NCBI GenBank assembly: GCA_030645645.1
Contig: JAUSNC010000006.1
Location: 1 to 29,830 of the forward strand
Direction: 5' to 3'
DNA: 29,830 nucleotides
DNA from: Candidatus Parcubacteria bacterium
GTDB lineage: Bacteria; Patescibacteriota; Minisyncoccia; Minisyncoccales; UBA6532
Positions within the stretch are counted from its first letter, which is position 1. Each line of letters begins with the position of its first letter. The notes under the pieces are model-generated. The model saw only the letters and a program-made list of their open reading frames with translations. It ran no database searches and was not told where the DNA came from. The position numbers and the translations under genes are program-made. This document shows positions 20,755 to 28,635 of the stretch, piece after piece.

Positions 20755-21216
20755 ATGGTTAAAGAACAGAAAAAATCTGAAAAAATAGCTGATAAACTGA
20801 AAAAGGAAACGGAAATTCAAAGAATTGTGAATCACTATTTCTACAGCAAGGGTCTAAGCTTGAAAGATATCAAGGAAAACGCCAGACAGAAAAAGATAAT
20901 TTATTCCCGCTTCACCAGACCGGCCAAACAATTGCTGGAATTGGCGGGTTCAGTGGAAAAAGCGGAAAAAGCGATGAGCACGGTGGCCGAATGGGCGAAA
21001 TCGCGGGGATTAGACTATGCCATTGAGACTGTTTTTAAGAAATGGTTGGAACTGGATAAATTAAAACCGAAGGAAGTGGTTAAAAAGCCTTTTTTCCTCG
21101 GCAATCCCATGGTTTGGTCAGAAACTAAGAGAAAATGGTATGTCATCAGCGCTATTGGAGAATGGTTGGAATTTGCCGGAAAAGAAGCGGATATTGAATG
21201 GAAAATAATAAAATAA
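20755..21216 (+). CDS. Uncharacterised 153-aa helical protein
   Basis: I do not recognise this family. The protein is basic, without membrane or signal segments. It has a Lys-rich, coiled-coil-prone start (KEQKKSEKIADKLKKETEI) and a helical body with RFTRPAKQLLELAGSVEKAEKAM-like text. A C-terminal part rich in aromatic residues (NPMVWSETKRKWYVIS, EWLEFAGKEADIEW) could be a small nucleic-acid or protein-binding domain. It sits 16 bases after the nif3-like gene and 13 bases before efp on the same strand, so it is probably cotranscribed with the translation factor. No Shine-Dalgarno is present before its ATG; the sequence TTAAAATATG is shared with the efp start. Confidence 0.75.
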   Translation: MVKEQKKSEKIADKLKKETEIQRIVNHYFYSKGLSLKDIKENARQKKIIYSRFTRPAKQLLELAGSVEKAEKAMSTVAEWAKSRGLDYAIETVFKKWLELDKLKPKEVVKKPFFLGNPMVWSETKRKWYVISAIGEWLEFAGKEADIEWKIIK

Positions 21217-21229
21217 ATAACTTTAAAAT

Positions 21230-21793
21230 ATGATCAGTTATAACGAATTAAGAAAAGGCAATCAGATAATAATAGACGGAGAACCCTACGAAGTCCTAGA
21301 AGCAATGTCTTTGAAGAAAGCCCAGCGCCGGGTTATAATCCAAACAAAAATAAAAAACCTCATTAACGGCAATATGATCTCCAGGAATTTTCATCAGGGA
21401 GATATTTTTGAAGAAGCCGATCTTGTTAAATTTGCGGTAAAATTCATTTATTGCCATAAAGACAGGTTTTTCTTTTCCTATTTAAATGATTCATCTAATA
21501 GATTTGATCTTGACGAAAAACAAATCGGAGCCGCTTCAAAATTTTTAAAACAGGGCGAGGAAGTGGAGGCAATAAAATTCCAGGACAAAATAATCGCTAT
21601 TTCACTGCCTATAAAAGTTCAATTAAAAATAAAAGAAACTTCTCCTGGAGTAAAAGGTGAAAGAGCCCAGCCAGGAACAAAAACAGCCGAATTGGAGACC
21701 GGAGCAACAATAAACGTTCCCCTCTTTATTAATGAAGGAGATATTATTGAATTAAATACGGAAACAGGAGGATATACCAGGAGAATTGAATAA
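21230..21793 (+). CDS. efp: Elongation factor P
   Basis: Binds between the P and E sites and relieves ribosome stalling at polyproline. MISYNELRKGNQIIIDGEPYEVLE is the KOW-like domain I. The middle and last OB domains contain ETSPGVKGERAQPGTKTA, TGATINVPLFINEGDIIELNT and GGYTRRIE, the standard EF-P signature near the C-terminus. Length (187 aa) and layout are normal. The loop that normally reads PGKGxA, with the lysine that EpmA, deoxyhypusine-like or aminopentanol modification acts on, reads KKAQRR here. Glutamine (Q32) stands at the tip. No modification enzyme gene lies in the window. An intrinsic terminator follows directly. Confidence 0.95.
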   Translation: MISYNELRKGNQIIIDGEPYEVLEAMSLKKAQRRVIIQTKIKNLINGNMISRNFHQGDIFEEADLVKFAVKFIYCHKDRFFFSYLNDSSNRFDLDEKQIGAASKFLKQGEEVEAIKFQDKIIAISLPIKVQLKIKETSPGVKGERAQPGTKTAELETGATINVPLFINEGDIIELNTETGGYTRRIE

Positions 21794-21805
21794 TAAAGGA
21801 AAAGA

Positions 21806-21832
21806 AAAACCCCGTTTAAAGCCGGGGTTTTT
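21806..21832 (+). terminator. Bidirectional terminator between efp and the protease gene
   Basis: AAAACCCCG, an eight-base loop and CGGGGTTTTT: a GC stem extended by A-T pairs with T-runs on both sides. It ends efp on the plus strand and the subtilase gene, which converges on it, on the minus strand. Confidence 0.85.
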
Positions 21833-21855
21833 CAATGACTATTATTTTCCTTAGT

Positions 21856-23049
21856 TTATTGAACAGCCAAATTTGCTATCACTCTTCCCCATCCATAATC
21901 TTTATCTTTCCCAGTCTTGCCTAAATCTTTTGCGGTACCGAATAGTTTATTTTCAACCTGATTCTGAGTATATGAAGGATTAGCATTTTTAACAAGCGCT
22001 ATTACGCCGGTAATCATAGGCGTTGCCATACTTGTACCGCTCCAAGTAGCGTAGGCGCTTCCCAAGATACTGGAGTAGATGCTGACTCCCGGAGCAGTAA
22101 TATCCAAGGCATTACCTCTACCGGAGAAACTGGCAATTTTATCACTGCTGTCGACGGCGCCGACAGTAGTTGAATAACTGATACAACCTGGAATAGAAAC
22201 ACCTGGCCTTCCGCTATTGCCGGCAGCAACAACCACAGTTACATCCTTTTGGACTGCATACTTAATCGCTTCAGTCAAATCGGGTAAAACGCCATCACAG
22301 AAACCTTGATAAAGATAAGGTGATCCTGTTCCTAAACTCAAGCTGATAGCGTCAGCGTTGAAATCATCCTCCGTTCCGTAGATATTATCAGGTCCGTTTA
22401 CCGCCCAATAAACCCCGGCCACAACATCACTGAAGTAACCTGATCCATTTTGGTCCAGCACCTTGCCTGATATGATTCCTGCATCAGGGGCTACGCCTTT
22501 AGCTTTCGGGTCAATGCCGTCAGCAGTAATAATTCCCGCCACATGGCTGCCATGACCCTGATCGTCCCATGGATCGTTATCATTATTTACAAAGTCTATT
22601 CCCCCTAAGTAGCTGGTCACTAATTCGGGATGAAGGTAGTTATAGCCGGTGTCCAGTACTACCACTGTTCTACCACTTCCGGTGTTGCCATTAGCCTGAA
22701 CAATATCAGCTCCAATCTGCTGAATGGCACTGGCACTCGGTGTGCTAGGTATTTTAGGACCTCTTAAAACTCCTGCTTCTTCATTGTCTAAAATAAATAC
22801 TTTTATATCATCTGCCAATGCTAATAATTCAGCTACTCCTTGCGGGCAACGAAGCGCTTTCAATGTCTTCGCATCTCTTACAATCTCGCAACCTAGCGAA
22901 ACCGCTTTATTTACTTCCTCTTCTGTGTGAGCAATAACTCTTTTTTGTACATCACCCTTGTTAATAATTACTCGGGCGTTCACCGAACCAATAAGAGCGA
23001 AAACCGTAATTAATGAGGCGACACATACTAAATATTTCTTAAAATTCAT
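21856..23049 (-). CDS. Secreted subtilisin-like serine protease (S8 family)
   Basis: A 397-aa exported protease. A signal peptide is clear (MNFKKYLVCVASLITVFALI, then a small-residue cleavage zone around VNA). It is followed by a propeptide-like region (about 27-100) with inhibitor-I9 character. The catalytic triad is complete: D133 in VVVLDTGYN, H166 in GHGSHVAG and S340 in SGTSMATPM. The oxyanion Asn is N278 in VVAAGNSG. The domain ends soon after the Ser motif, with no cell-wall anchor or C-terminal repeat, so the enzyme is probably released or held by its prodomain. Cysteines C251, C289 and others could form disulfides outside the cell. A strong promoter lies about 55 bases upstream. For a host-dependent cell this could serve nutrient release or attack on a partner (inference). 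Confidence 0.95.
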   Translation of the reverse strand: MNFKKYLVCVASLITVFALIGSVNARVIINKGDVQKRVIAHTEEEVNKAVSLGCEIVRDAKTLKALRCPQGVAELLALADDIKVFILDNEEAGVLRGPKIPSTPSASAIQQIGADIVQANGNTGSGRTVVVLDTGYNYLHPELVTSYLGGIDFVNNDNDPWDDQGHGSHVAGIITADGIDPKAKGVAPDAGIISGKVLDQNGSGYFSDVVAGVYWAVNGPDNIYGTEDDFNADAISLSLGTGSPYLYQGFCDGVLPDLTEAIKYAVQKDVTVVVAAGNSGRPGVSIPGCISYSTTVGAVDSSDKIASFSGRGNALDITAPGVSIYSSILGSAYATWSGTSMATPMITGVIALVKNANPSYTQNQVENKLFGTAKDLGKTGKDKDYGWGRVIANLAVQ

Positions 23050-23108
23050 AATTTTATATTTTATTTAATTAATCTATTGACCTTTATTAAAGTTTTATTA
23101 TATTTTTC

Positions 23109-23137
23109 ATTTTATCAATCGTATAATAAGCCGTCAA
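23109..23137 (-). promoter_or_regulatory. Strong promoter of the protease gene
   Basis: On the minus strand TTGACG (23137-23132), a 17-base spacer and TAAAAT (23114-23109) with TG one base upstream. The predicted start is about 50 bases before the ATG, leaving an AT-rich leader with a small CTTTAATAAAG palindrome. Confidence 0.78.
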
Positions 23138-23167
23138 GGATTTAAAAATATTTTTTCAGCGATATTA

Positions 23168-23242
23168 TGGAGCCGATGGTCGGATTTGAACCGACGACCT
23201 ACTGTTTACGAAACAGTTGCTCTACCACTGAGCTACATCGGC
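23168..23242 (-). tRNA. tRNA-Thr (CGT anticodon), CCA encoded
   Basis: Reverse complement folds completely: acceptor GCCGATG/CATCGGC, D-arm GCTC-AGTGGTA-GAGC, anticodon arm ACTGT-TTCGTAA-ACAGT with CGT, T-arm GTCGG-TTCGAAT-CCGAC. The discriminator is T and the CCA end is encoded. CGT reads the ACG codon. Confidence 0.96.
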
Positions 23243-23282
23243 ATTTCCAATAGGACTGTCTATATAGGCGGGCCACCCTATG

Positions 23283-23353
23283 AGCGGGTAACGGGAATCG
23301 GACCCGTATCTCAACCTTGGGAAGGTCGCGTTCTACCACTGAACCATACCCGC
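23283..23353 (-). tRNA. tRNA-Gly (CCC anticodon), CCA not encoded, unusual T-loop
   Basis: Acceptor GCGGGTA/TACCCGC, D-arm GTTC-AGTGGTA-GAAC, anticodon arm CGACC-TTCCCAA-GGTTG with CCC, T-arm ACGGG-TCCGATT-CCCGT. The T-loop has C where almost all tRNAs have T at position 55. No CCA is encoded, unlike the neighbouring tRNA-Thr. It begins 5 bases after the ftsB-like stop codon. Confidence 0.94.
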
Positions 23354-23358
23354 ATTAT

Positions 23359-23730
23359 CTAAAAAATATTCCACCAGGATTTACCAGTTTCTTCGGTAGT
23401 CGTAACTTGTTCCTGTTCCGGCGGTATGACTGTGATCACCTCCTCACCCGGTTTTTTTAAATTAAACCTTTCCCTTGCCTCTTTTTCCAGAAAATCTTGG
23501 TCTGTTCCCTGGGAAGCTTTAGCCTGAAGATTAGCTTTCTCCTGCTCTAAAGCATCTACCTCCTCTCTTAAACTTTCCAACTGCGCGGTGAGGTCAGCCC
23601 TTCTTTGTCCTATTTTTAAATTGGAAACAACTAAGATTATTATCACAATCAATACTAATCCTCCGAGAAAATATGAAAAGAACATACTTTGGAAGGATTC
23701 TCTTTTCAGTCTCCTGGATTTATTTATCAT
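23359..23730 (-). CDS. FtsB/DivIC-family septum initiator
   Basis: A 123-aa bitopic division protein. It has a short basic cytoplasmic start (INKSRRLKRESF), one membrane helix (about 17-37, FFSYFLGGLVLIVIIILVV) and a coiled coil from about 42 to 72 (LTAQLESLREEVDALEQEK). EKEARERFNLKKPGEEVI is the family's conserved 'ER..L.KPGE' end. In the divisome this family links FtsL and FtsQ to the septal synthases. FtsB and DivIC are not separable by sequence here. The C-terminal tail is Gln/Glu/Thr-rich and ends SWWNIF. It precedes the two tRNA genes by only 5 bases, so the tRNAs are probably cut from the same transcript. Confidence 0.88.
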   Translation of the reverse strand: MINKSRRLKRESFQSMFFSYFLGGLVLIVIIILVVSNLKIGQRRADLTAQLESLREEVDALEQEKANLQAKASQGTDQDFLEKEARERFNLKKPGEEVITVIPPEQEQVTTTEETGKSWWNIF

Positions 23731-23749
23731 AATATAATATATTTAATAT

Positions 23750-23854
23750 ATGTTTAACGGAAAATCAAAAAAATTGGTCAAAATAATATGGATTGTGGCT
23801 GCGATCATGGTAACGGCAAGTATGGTTTTGGCTTCCTTTTCACAGCTATTCTAG
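23750..23854 (+). CDS. Small single-pass membrane peptide, 34 aa
   Basis: A short frame starts at ATG 23750 and ends in TAG. It encodes a basic N-terminus (MFNGKSKKLVK), a hydrophobic helix (IIWIVAAIMVTASMVLASF) and the end SQLF. A perfect TATAAT lies at 23733-23738 and a TATATT at 23738-23743, six bases before the ATG. It fills the gap between the divergent ftsB-like gene and the convergent lepA end almost completely (8 bases to the lepA stop). I recognise no family. A short holin-like or regulatory membrane peptide is conceivable. AT-rich sequence makes chance possible. Confidence 0.45.
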   Translation: MFNGKSKKLVKIIWIVAAIMVTASMVLASFSQLF

Positions 23855-23862
23855 CAGTATTT

Positions 23863-25662
23863 TCAACCTTTGAACATCTTCAGAAACACCTCTGCCGGAA
23901 TGCGCACCTGGCCCCTTTCTCTTAATTCCTTTTTTCCTTTTTTCTGCCTCTCCAAGAGCTTCTTTTTCCTGGTATAATCGCCTCCGTAAAGCGGGGCGAT
24001 TACGTCTTTTCCCTTTGCCCTTAAAGTTTCTCTGGCAATTATCTTACCTTGGACTGCGGCCTGCAGGGCAACGGTAAACAGCTGAGAAGGCAGAGTTTCT
24101 TTCAGCTTTTTAACTAATCTGCTCCCTTCCTGATAAGCTTTATTTGAAGGGATTATCTTTGAAAAAGCTTCCTCTACTTCTCCGGCAATCAGAATCTCAA
24201 GCTTCACTAAATTAGCGGTCCGGTAATCCAGAATTTCATAACTCATAGAAGCGTAACCCTGGGTTGCGCTTTTTAGATTGTCATAGAATCCAACTATTAT
24301 TCCTCTTAACGGAACTTCATAGACAAATAATTGCTTCTCCGTTCCTATATATTTTACATCTGTCTGATGTCCTTCAAGGCTTTCTAATATCTTCAAAGTA
24401 TCTCCGAGATAGCTTACCGGAGTAATGACTTCCAATCTGGCCCAAGGTTCCTTGATTTCCTTTATAAGAGAGAAATCCGGCCAATCAGCAGGAGAATAAA
24501 TAGTACTTTCTCCTTTATTGTCCACAACTCTGAATACGACTGAAGGATTGGAAATAACCAATTCCAAACCATATTCCCTGTGCAGTCTTTCTGAAATTAT
24601 TTCCGCATGAAGTGTGCCTAAAAATCCACAACGGAATCCCCTTCCTAAAATAGCTCTCATTTCCGGCTCATATGTTAAAGCATAATCATTAAGCTTTAAT
24701 TTTCCCAGGCCTTCTTTTAGTAAATCATAATCATCGGGATTCTGAGAATAAAGACTGGCAAAAACAACCGGCCTAGGCTCCTGATATCCTTCAAGGGGTT
24801 CAATCTTAGTATTTTCGCTTTGTTGAAGATTTAAAATTGTATCCCCAACATTTATTTTTCCCGGCTCCTTGATGCCCGTGGCAATATAGCCTATCTCTCC
24901 TGATCTTAAAATACCCGTCGGCATCAATTGCGGCTTGAAATAGCCGCTTTCCTTAACCTGCCCATCGGCTTTTCCGGCAACCAGATAGATTTTGTCCCAA
25001 GTCTTCGCTTCTCCGTCTATGATCCTGACATAGGCAAGAATGCCTCGGAAGGACTCAAAATCAGAATCAAAAATCAGAGCCCTTAAAGGCTTCTCGATAT
25101 TAACTTTCGGCGGAGGCACATCCCTGATGACAGCCTCAAGAATCTTCTCTATGTTAGTACCAAGTTTAGCTGAAATTTTGATTATTTTTTCTTTTTCTAT
25201 GCCAAGAATATTTGCAAGATCTTCGGCAGTTTCCTCAGTCCTCGCATTTATCATATCTATTTTGTTTATCACCGGAATTATCGTCAGATTCTGTTTTTTT
25301 GCCAGTTCAAAATTAGCCAAAGTCTGCGCTTGGATTCCTTTTGAAGCGTCAACTAGAAGAATCGCTCCCTCAACAGCTGCAAGAGACCTTGAAACCTCAT
25401 AGCTAAAATCAACGTGGCCGGGCGTATCAATCAGATTTAAGATATAATCCTTTCCCTGAAAATTGTAATCCATCCTTACCGGCTGCATTTTTATCGTGAT
25501 TCCCCTTTCTCTTTCCAGATCCATTGTGTCCAGATACTGGGCTTTCATTTTATCTTTTGCCACAGTACCGGTTAATTCCAAAAGCCTGTCCGCCAAGGTG
25601 GACTTTCCGTGGTCAATATGGGCGGTTATGAGAAAATTGCGGATATTAGAAGATTCTTCCAT
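23863..25662 (-). CDS. lepA: Elongation factor 4 (LepA) GTPase
   Basis: A ribosomal GTPase that back-translocates or remodels stalled ribosomes and helps ribosome assembly. The G-domain motifs are in order: AHIDHGKST (G1), RGITIK (G2), DTPGHVDF (G3), NKIDM (G4) and SAKLG (G5). Next come domain II and the EF-G-like domains. The LepA-specific C-terminal domain includes LKETLPSQLFTVALQAAVQG and the conserved KDVIAPLYGGDYTRKKKLLE. The 599 aa are the standard length. The ATG lies 17 bases inside the end of murJ, so the two reading frames overlap and are cotranscribed. The minus-strand stop is followed at once by the convergent 34-aa peptide. Confidence 0.98.
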   Translation of the reverse strand: MEESSNIRNFLITAHIDHGKSTLADRLLELTGTVAKDKMKAQYLDTMDLERERGITIKMQPVRMDYNFQGKDYILNLIDTPGHVDFSYEVSRSLAAVEGAILLVDASKGIQAQTLANFELAKKQNLTIIPVINKIDMINARTEETAEDLANILGIEKEKIIKISAKLGTNIEKILEAVIRDVPPPKVNIEKPLRALIFDSDFESFRGILAYVRIIDGEAKTWDKIYLVAGKADGQVKESGYFKPQLMPTGILRSGEIGYIATGIKEPGKINVGDTILNLQQSENTKIEPLEGYQEPRPVVFASLYSQNPDDYDLLKEGLGKLKLNDYALTYEPEMRAILGRGFRCGFLGTLHAEIISERLHREYGLELVISNPSVVFRVVDNKGESTIYSPADWPDFSLIKEIKEPWARLEVITPVSYLGDTLKILESLEGHQTDVKYIGTEKQLFVYEVPLRGIIVGFYDNLKSATQGYASMSYEILDYRTANLVKLEILIAGEVEEAFSKIIPSNKAYQEGSRLVKKLKETLPSQLFTVALQAAVQGKIIARETLRAKGKDVIAPLYGGDYTRKKKLLERQKKGKKELRERGQVRIPAEVFLKMFKG

Positions 25663-27280
25663 AGATGAATTGTTTGATTAATTTCGCTTCATGCGTCTTA
25701 AATAAAACTGTTCCTGCAAAATACAATAGTATGCCTAAAAGCGCCGCAAAGGCTGAAGAAACAAAAACCGTAAAGAAACTCTGCTCTGAATTAAATACAT
25801 TCGCGGAAATAATCCGGAAAATAAAAGGAGCGGCTATTCCCATAATAACTGCTGAGGATATTATTTTGACGAGAGAATCCAAAAGTTTATTTAAATTAAT
25901 GCCGGGGATTTTCTTCTGTAGAAAATAAAAAAGGAAAATAAACTGCAGTATGCCGGATAAGGAAATCGCAAGAGGAAGGGCAAGAATCCTAATATCCCCT
26001 TGGAGGCCGAAGAAACCTGAAATTGCTTCAGTAAGGGCACCTTGTGAAGACAGCTCCCGCAGGAAAAACAAAGCAAATAGAATATTCATAATAATTGAAG
26101 CAACGCTTATTTTTACCGGCGTTCTGGTATCGTGAAGAGCGAAAAAAGAACGGGCCAGGAAAGGAATGAGCGCTACTCCGAAAAGACTTATACTGAACAA
26201 GCCAAGTGCAGAGGAAACCAATTGGGCATTTTCTGCCGAGAATAGCCCGTTTTTCAGGACAATCCAGACAAATTGCTCACGGAAAACAAAAATTAAAACA
26301 CTGATAGGTATTATCAGAAAGATTATTTGCATTAAGGTTGAAGAAAAATCTGCGGTAAATTCTTCTTTTTTTCCTTCTGCCCATGCCCTGGATAAATTAG
26401 GAAAAGAAGCCAAGGCGAAAGAAACTCCGATCAGGCTTACAGGAAAGAATGCAAGATTATTTGAAAAAGTGAATATGGAAATTGATCCTCCCGCCAACAG
26501 CGAAGCGAGAGCGGTAATGATAATTAAATTTATATTATATGCCGTCTGACCGATTGTTCTTGGCGCCATCAAATTAAACATTTCTCTTAATCCCGATTCT
26601 TTAAAATCAAATATCGGTTTCCAGCGCCAGCCGACGATCAAAGCTGCAGGTATCTGAATCGCCAAATGCAGAAGCGCACCTAAAATGACTCCGAAAGCTA
26701 ATCCGTATAGACCAAAAAGAGGAACAAAAAACAAAATACCTATTATTATCCCGATGTTGTAAAAAACAGGAGCAAATGAATAAACCAGAAATCTCTTAAA
26801 ATATTGGAGTATTCCGGAGAATATACTGGATACTCCAAGAATCAAAGGACTGAAAAACATTATTCTGGCAAGATTTGCAGTGAGATCTTTCTGCGCCGGA
26901 GTGAATCCGGGCGCAATGAGATTTACCAGATAAGGGGCAAAAACAATAAGAACGGCTGATATTAAAATCAAGGAAAAAAAGAAAACATTCAGAACATTAT
27001 TTGCCAACCGCCAGCCATCTTCCTCGTCCTTGCTGAAATATCTGGAAAATACCGGGAGAAAAACCGCGCTTATTCCGCCGATAATAAGAACGCCATATAT
27101 GAAATCGGGAATCCGGAAAGCCGCAAGATAAATATCAAGATTTTCGCTCGCGCCGAATGTGCCGGCTAGAAGCCGATCCCTGAAAAACCCCAAAAACTGG
27201 CTGGTTAGTGTAGAAACGCTAATTAAAACAGCCGCAAAATGGATTGTTTTAGTCTGTGAATTAAGAATCCTGTTAATCAT
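25646..27280 (-). CDS. murJ: Lipid II flippase MurJ (MviN)
   Basis: A 544-aa MOP-superfamily membrane transporter that flips lipid-linked peptidoglycan precursor to the outer leaflet. About 14 membrane helices can be counted. The conserved N-terminal region reads TSQFLGFFRDRLLAGTFGAS. AFRIPDFIYGVLIIGGISAVFLPVFSRYF matches the hallmark helix 2 region with its Arg/Pro, and RSFFALHDTRTPVKISV is the family signature of the second half. It goes with MurB and MurC in making a full cell wall. The start ATG at 27280 leaves an 83-base divergent promoter region shared with miaB. The end overlaps lepA. Confidence 0.96.
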   Translation of the reverse strand: MINRILNSQTKTIHFAAVLISVSTLTSQFLGFFRDRLLAGTFGASENLDIYLAAFRIPDFIYGVLIIGGISAVFLPVFSRYFSKDEEDGWRLANNVLNVFFFSLILISAVLIVFAPYLVNLIAPGFTPAQKDLTANLARIMFFSPLILGVSSIFSGILQYFKRFLVYSFAPVFYNIGIIIGILFFVPLFGLYGLAFGVILGALLHLAIQIPAALIVGWRWKPIFDFKESGLREMFNLMAPRTIGQTAYNINLIIITALASLLAGGSISIFTFSNNLAFFPVSLIGVSFALASFPNLSRAWAEGKKEEFTADFSSTLMQIIFLIIPISVLIFVFREQFVWIVLKNGLFSAENAQLVSSALGLFSISLFGVALIPFLARSFFALHDTRTPVKISVASIIMNILFALFFLRELSSQGALTEAISGFFGLQGDIRILALPLAISLSGILQFIFLFYFLQKKIPGINLNKLLDSLVKIISSAVIMGIAAPFIFRIISANVFNSEQSFFTVFVSSAFAALLGILLYFAGTVLFKTHEAKLIKQFIYGRIF

Positions 27281-27327
27281 ATGATATATCTATCTTATAT
27301 TCAGATTGCCGATAAAGCAATAAAAAA

Positions 27328-27356
27328 TTGAAATAAGAGTAGATTTGTTCTAAAAT
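27328..27356 (+). promoter_or_regulatory. Promoter of miaB-miaA
   Basis: TTGAAA (27328-27333), a 17-base spacer and TAAAAT (27351-27356); each hexamer matches consensus at 5 of 6. The ATG of miaB starts 8 bases after the -10 (7 bases between), so the message would be leaderless or have a one-base leader. Confidence 0.72.
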
Positions 27357-27363
27357 CTATGCG

Positions 27364-28635
27364 ATGAACACGGTTAAATACTGGATTACAACTTACGGTT
27401 GCCAGATGAATAAATCCGATTCGGAAAGAATAGCCTCTGTCCTGGAAAATATGAATTATAGAAAAGCATCAAACCTGGACGATGCTAATTTAATTTTGGT
27501 TAATGCCTGCTCAATACGGCAATCAGCAATAGACCGAATATGGGGACAAACAAAAATAATTTCAAAATTGAAAAAGAAAAATCCTAATATTAAAGCAGTT
27601 TTAACCGGCTGCGTTTTGAAAAAAGACAGGATAAAATTCTATGGCAGATTTGATTTGGTTCTAGATATTAAAGATCTTCCGAAACTCCCTAAGTTTTTAG
27701 GTATACCGAAAAAAACAACAGAGGATAACTATCTTAGAATTAAGCCAAAATATGCCAGCCGCTTCAGTGCCCAAGTGCCCATAATGACCGGATGTAATAA
27801 TTTCTGCAGTTATTGCGCCGTTCCTTATACTCGGGGACGGGAGATATCCAGATCTGCAAAAGAAATTATCTGCGAAGTAAAAAATCTGGTGAATGGCGGT
27901 TATAAGGAAATATGGCTTTTAGGTGAAAACGTCAATTCTTTTAAATCAGAAGGAATAAATTTTCCTGAACTTTTAAAGAAAATCAACGCCATCAAGGGTA
28001 ATTTCTGGATAAGATTTACAAGCCCTCATCCCAAAGATTTTTCCGACGAACTGATTGAAACCATTGCCAGTTCCGAAAAGATGGCTGAATACATCAATCT
28101 TCCTATTCAATCCGGAGACAACACTATCCTAAAAAAGATGCGAAGGCCATATACGGTTAAAGGATATAAAATTTTATTGAAAAAAATAAGGGAGGCCATA
28201 CCGGGCGTTGCCATATCCACCGATGTTATAGTCGGATTCCCCGGAGAAACAAAAAAGAATTTTGAGAACACCAAAAAACTTTTTAAAGAGCTTAAATTTG
28301 ATATGGCATATATCGCCCAATATTCAAGCAGGGCCGGAACCGCCGCCTCATTATTAAAAGATAACGTATCGCATTCTGAAAAAGAAAAAAGGCACAGAAT
28401 TTTAACTGATATTTTAAGAGAAACTGCCGCAAAAAACAATAAAGAATATGAAGGAAAAACAGTTGAAGTTCTAGTTGATGACTCAAAGAACGGTTTTATG
28501 TCTGGAAAAACCAGAACTTTTAAAACTGCAAGGTTTAAAGGAAAGCCAGGCCTAATAGGTAAATTTGTAGAAGTTAAAATAATTGAAGCCCTGCCCTGGG
28601 GATTAAAAAGCGAATTATGCAAAACAAAAAACTGA
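27364..28635 (+). CDS. miaB: tRNA-2-methylthio-N6-isopentenyladenosine synthase MiaB
   Basis: A radical-SAM methylthiotransferase that adds a methylthio group to i6A37 of tRNAs reading U-starting codons. The N-terminal domain binds one 4Fe-4S cluster through C13 (TYGCQMNKSDSE), C49 (NACSIRQSA) and C83 (LTGCVLKKD). The radical-SAM CxxxCxxC motif is C144, C148, C151 in MTGCNNFCSYCAVPYTRGRE. Later motifs are SPHPKDFSDELI, LPIQSGDNTILKKMRRPYT and STDVIVGFPGET. A TRAM-like C-terminal domain ends the protein. At 423 aa it is slightly short. It stops with TGA inside the start of miaA (19-base overlap), so the two consecutive enzymes of ms2i6A synthesis are translationally coupled. Confidence 0.96.
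   Translation: MNTVKYWITTYGCQMNKSDSERIASVLENMNYRKASNLDDANLILVNACSIRQSAIDRIWGQTKIISKLKKKNPNIKAVLTGCVLKKDRIKFYGRFDLVLDIKDLPKLPKFLGIPKKTTEDNYLRIKPKYASRFSAQVPIMTGCNNFCSYCAVPYTRGREISRSAKEIICEVKNLVNGGYKEIWLLGENVNSFKSEGINFPELLKKINAIKGNFWIRFTSPHPKDFSDELIETIASSEKMAEYINLPIQSGDNTILKKMRRPYTVKGYKILLKKIREAIPGVAISTDVIVGFPGETKKNFENTKKLFKELKFDMAYIAQYSSRAGTAASLLKDNVSHSEKEKRHRILTDILRETAAKNNKEYEGKTVEVLVDDSKNGFMSGKTRTFKTARFKGKPGLIGKFVEVKIIEALPWGLKSELCKTKN

Noticed and set aside
28107..28622. 171-aa open frame on the minus strand
   Set aside because: Lies wholly antisense to miaB, whose cluster-binding Cys and radical-SAM motifs are complete; hydrophobic and low-complexity translation typical of an antisense shadow.
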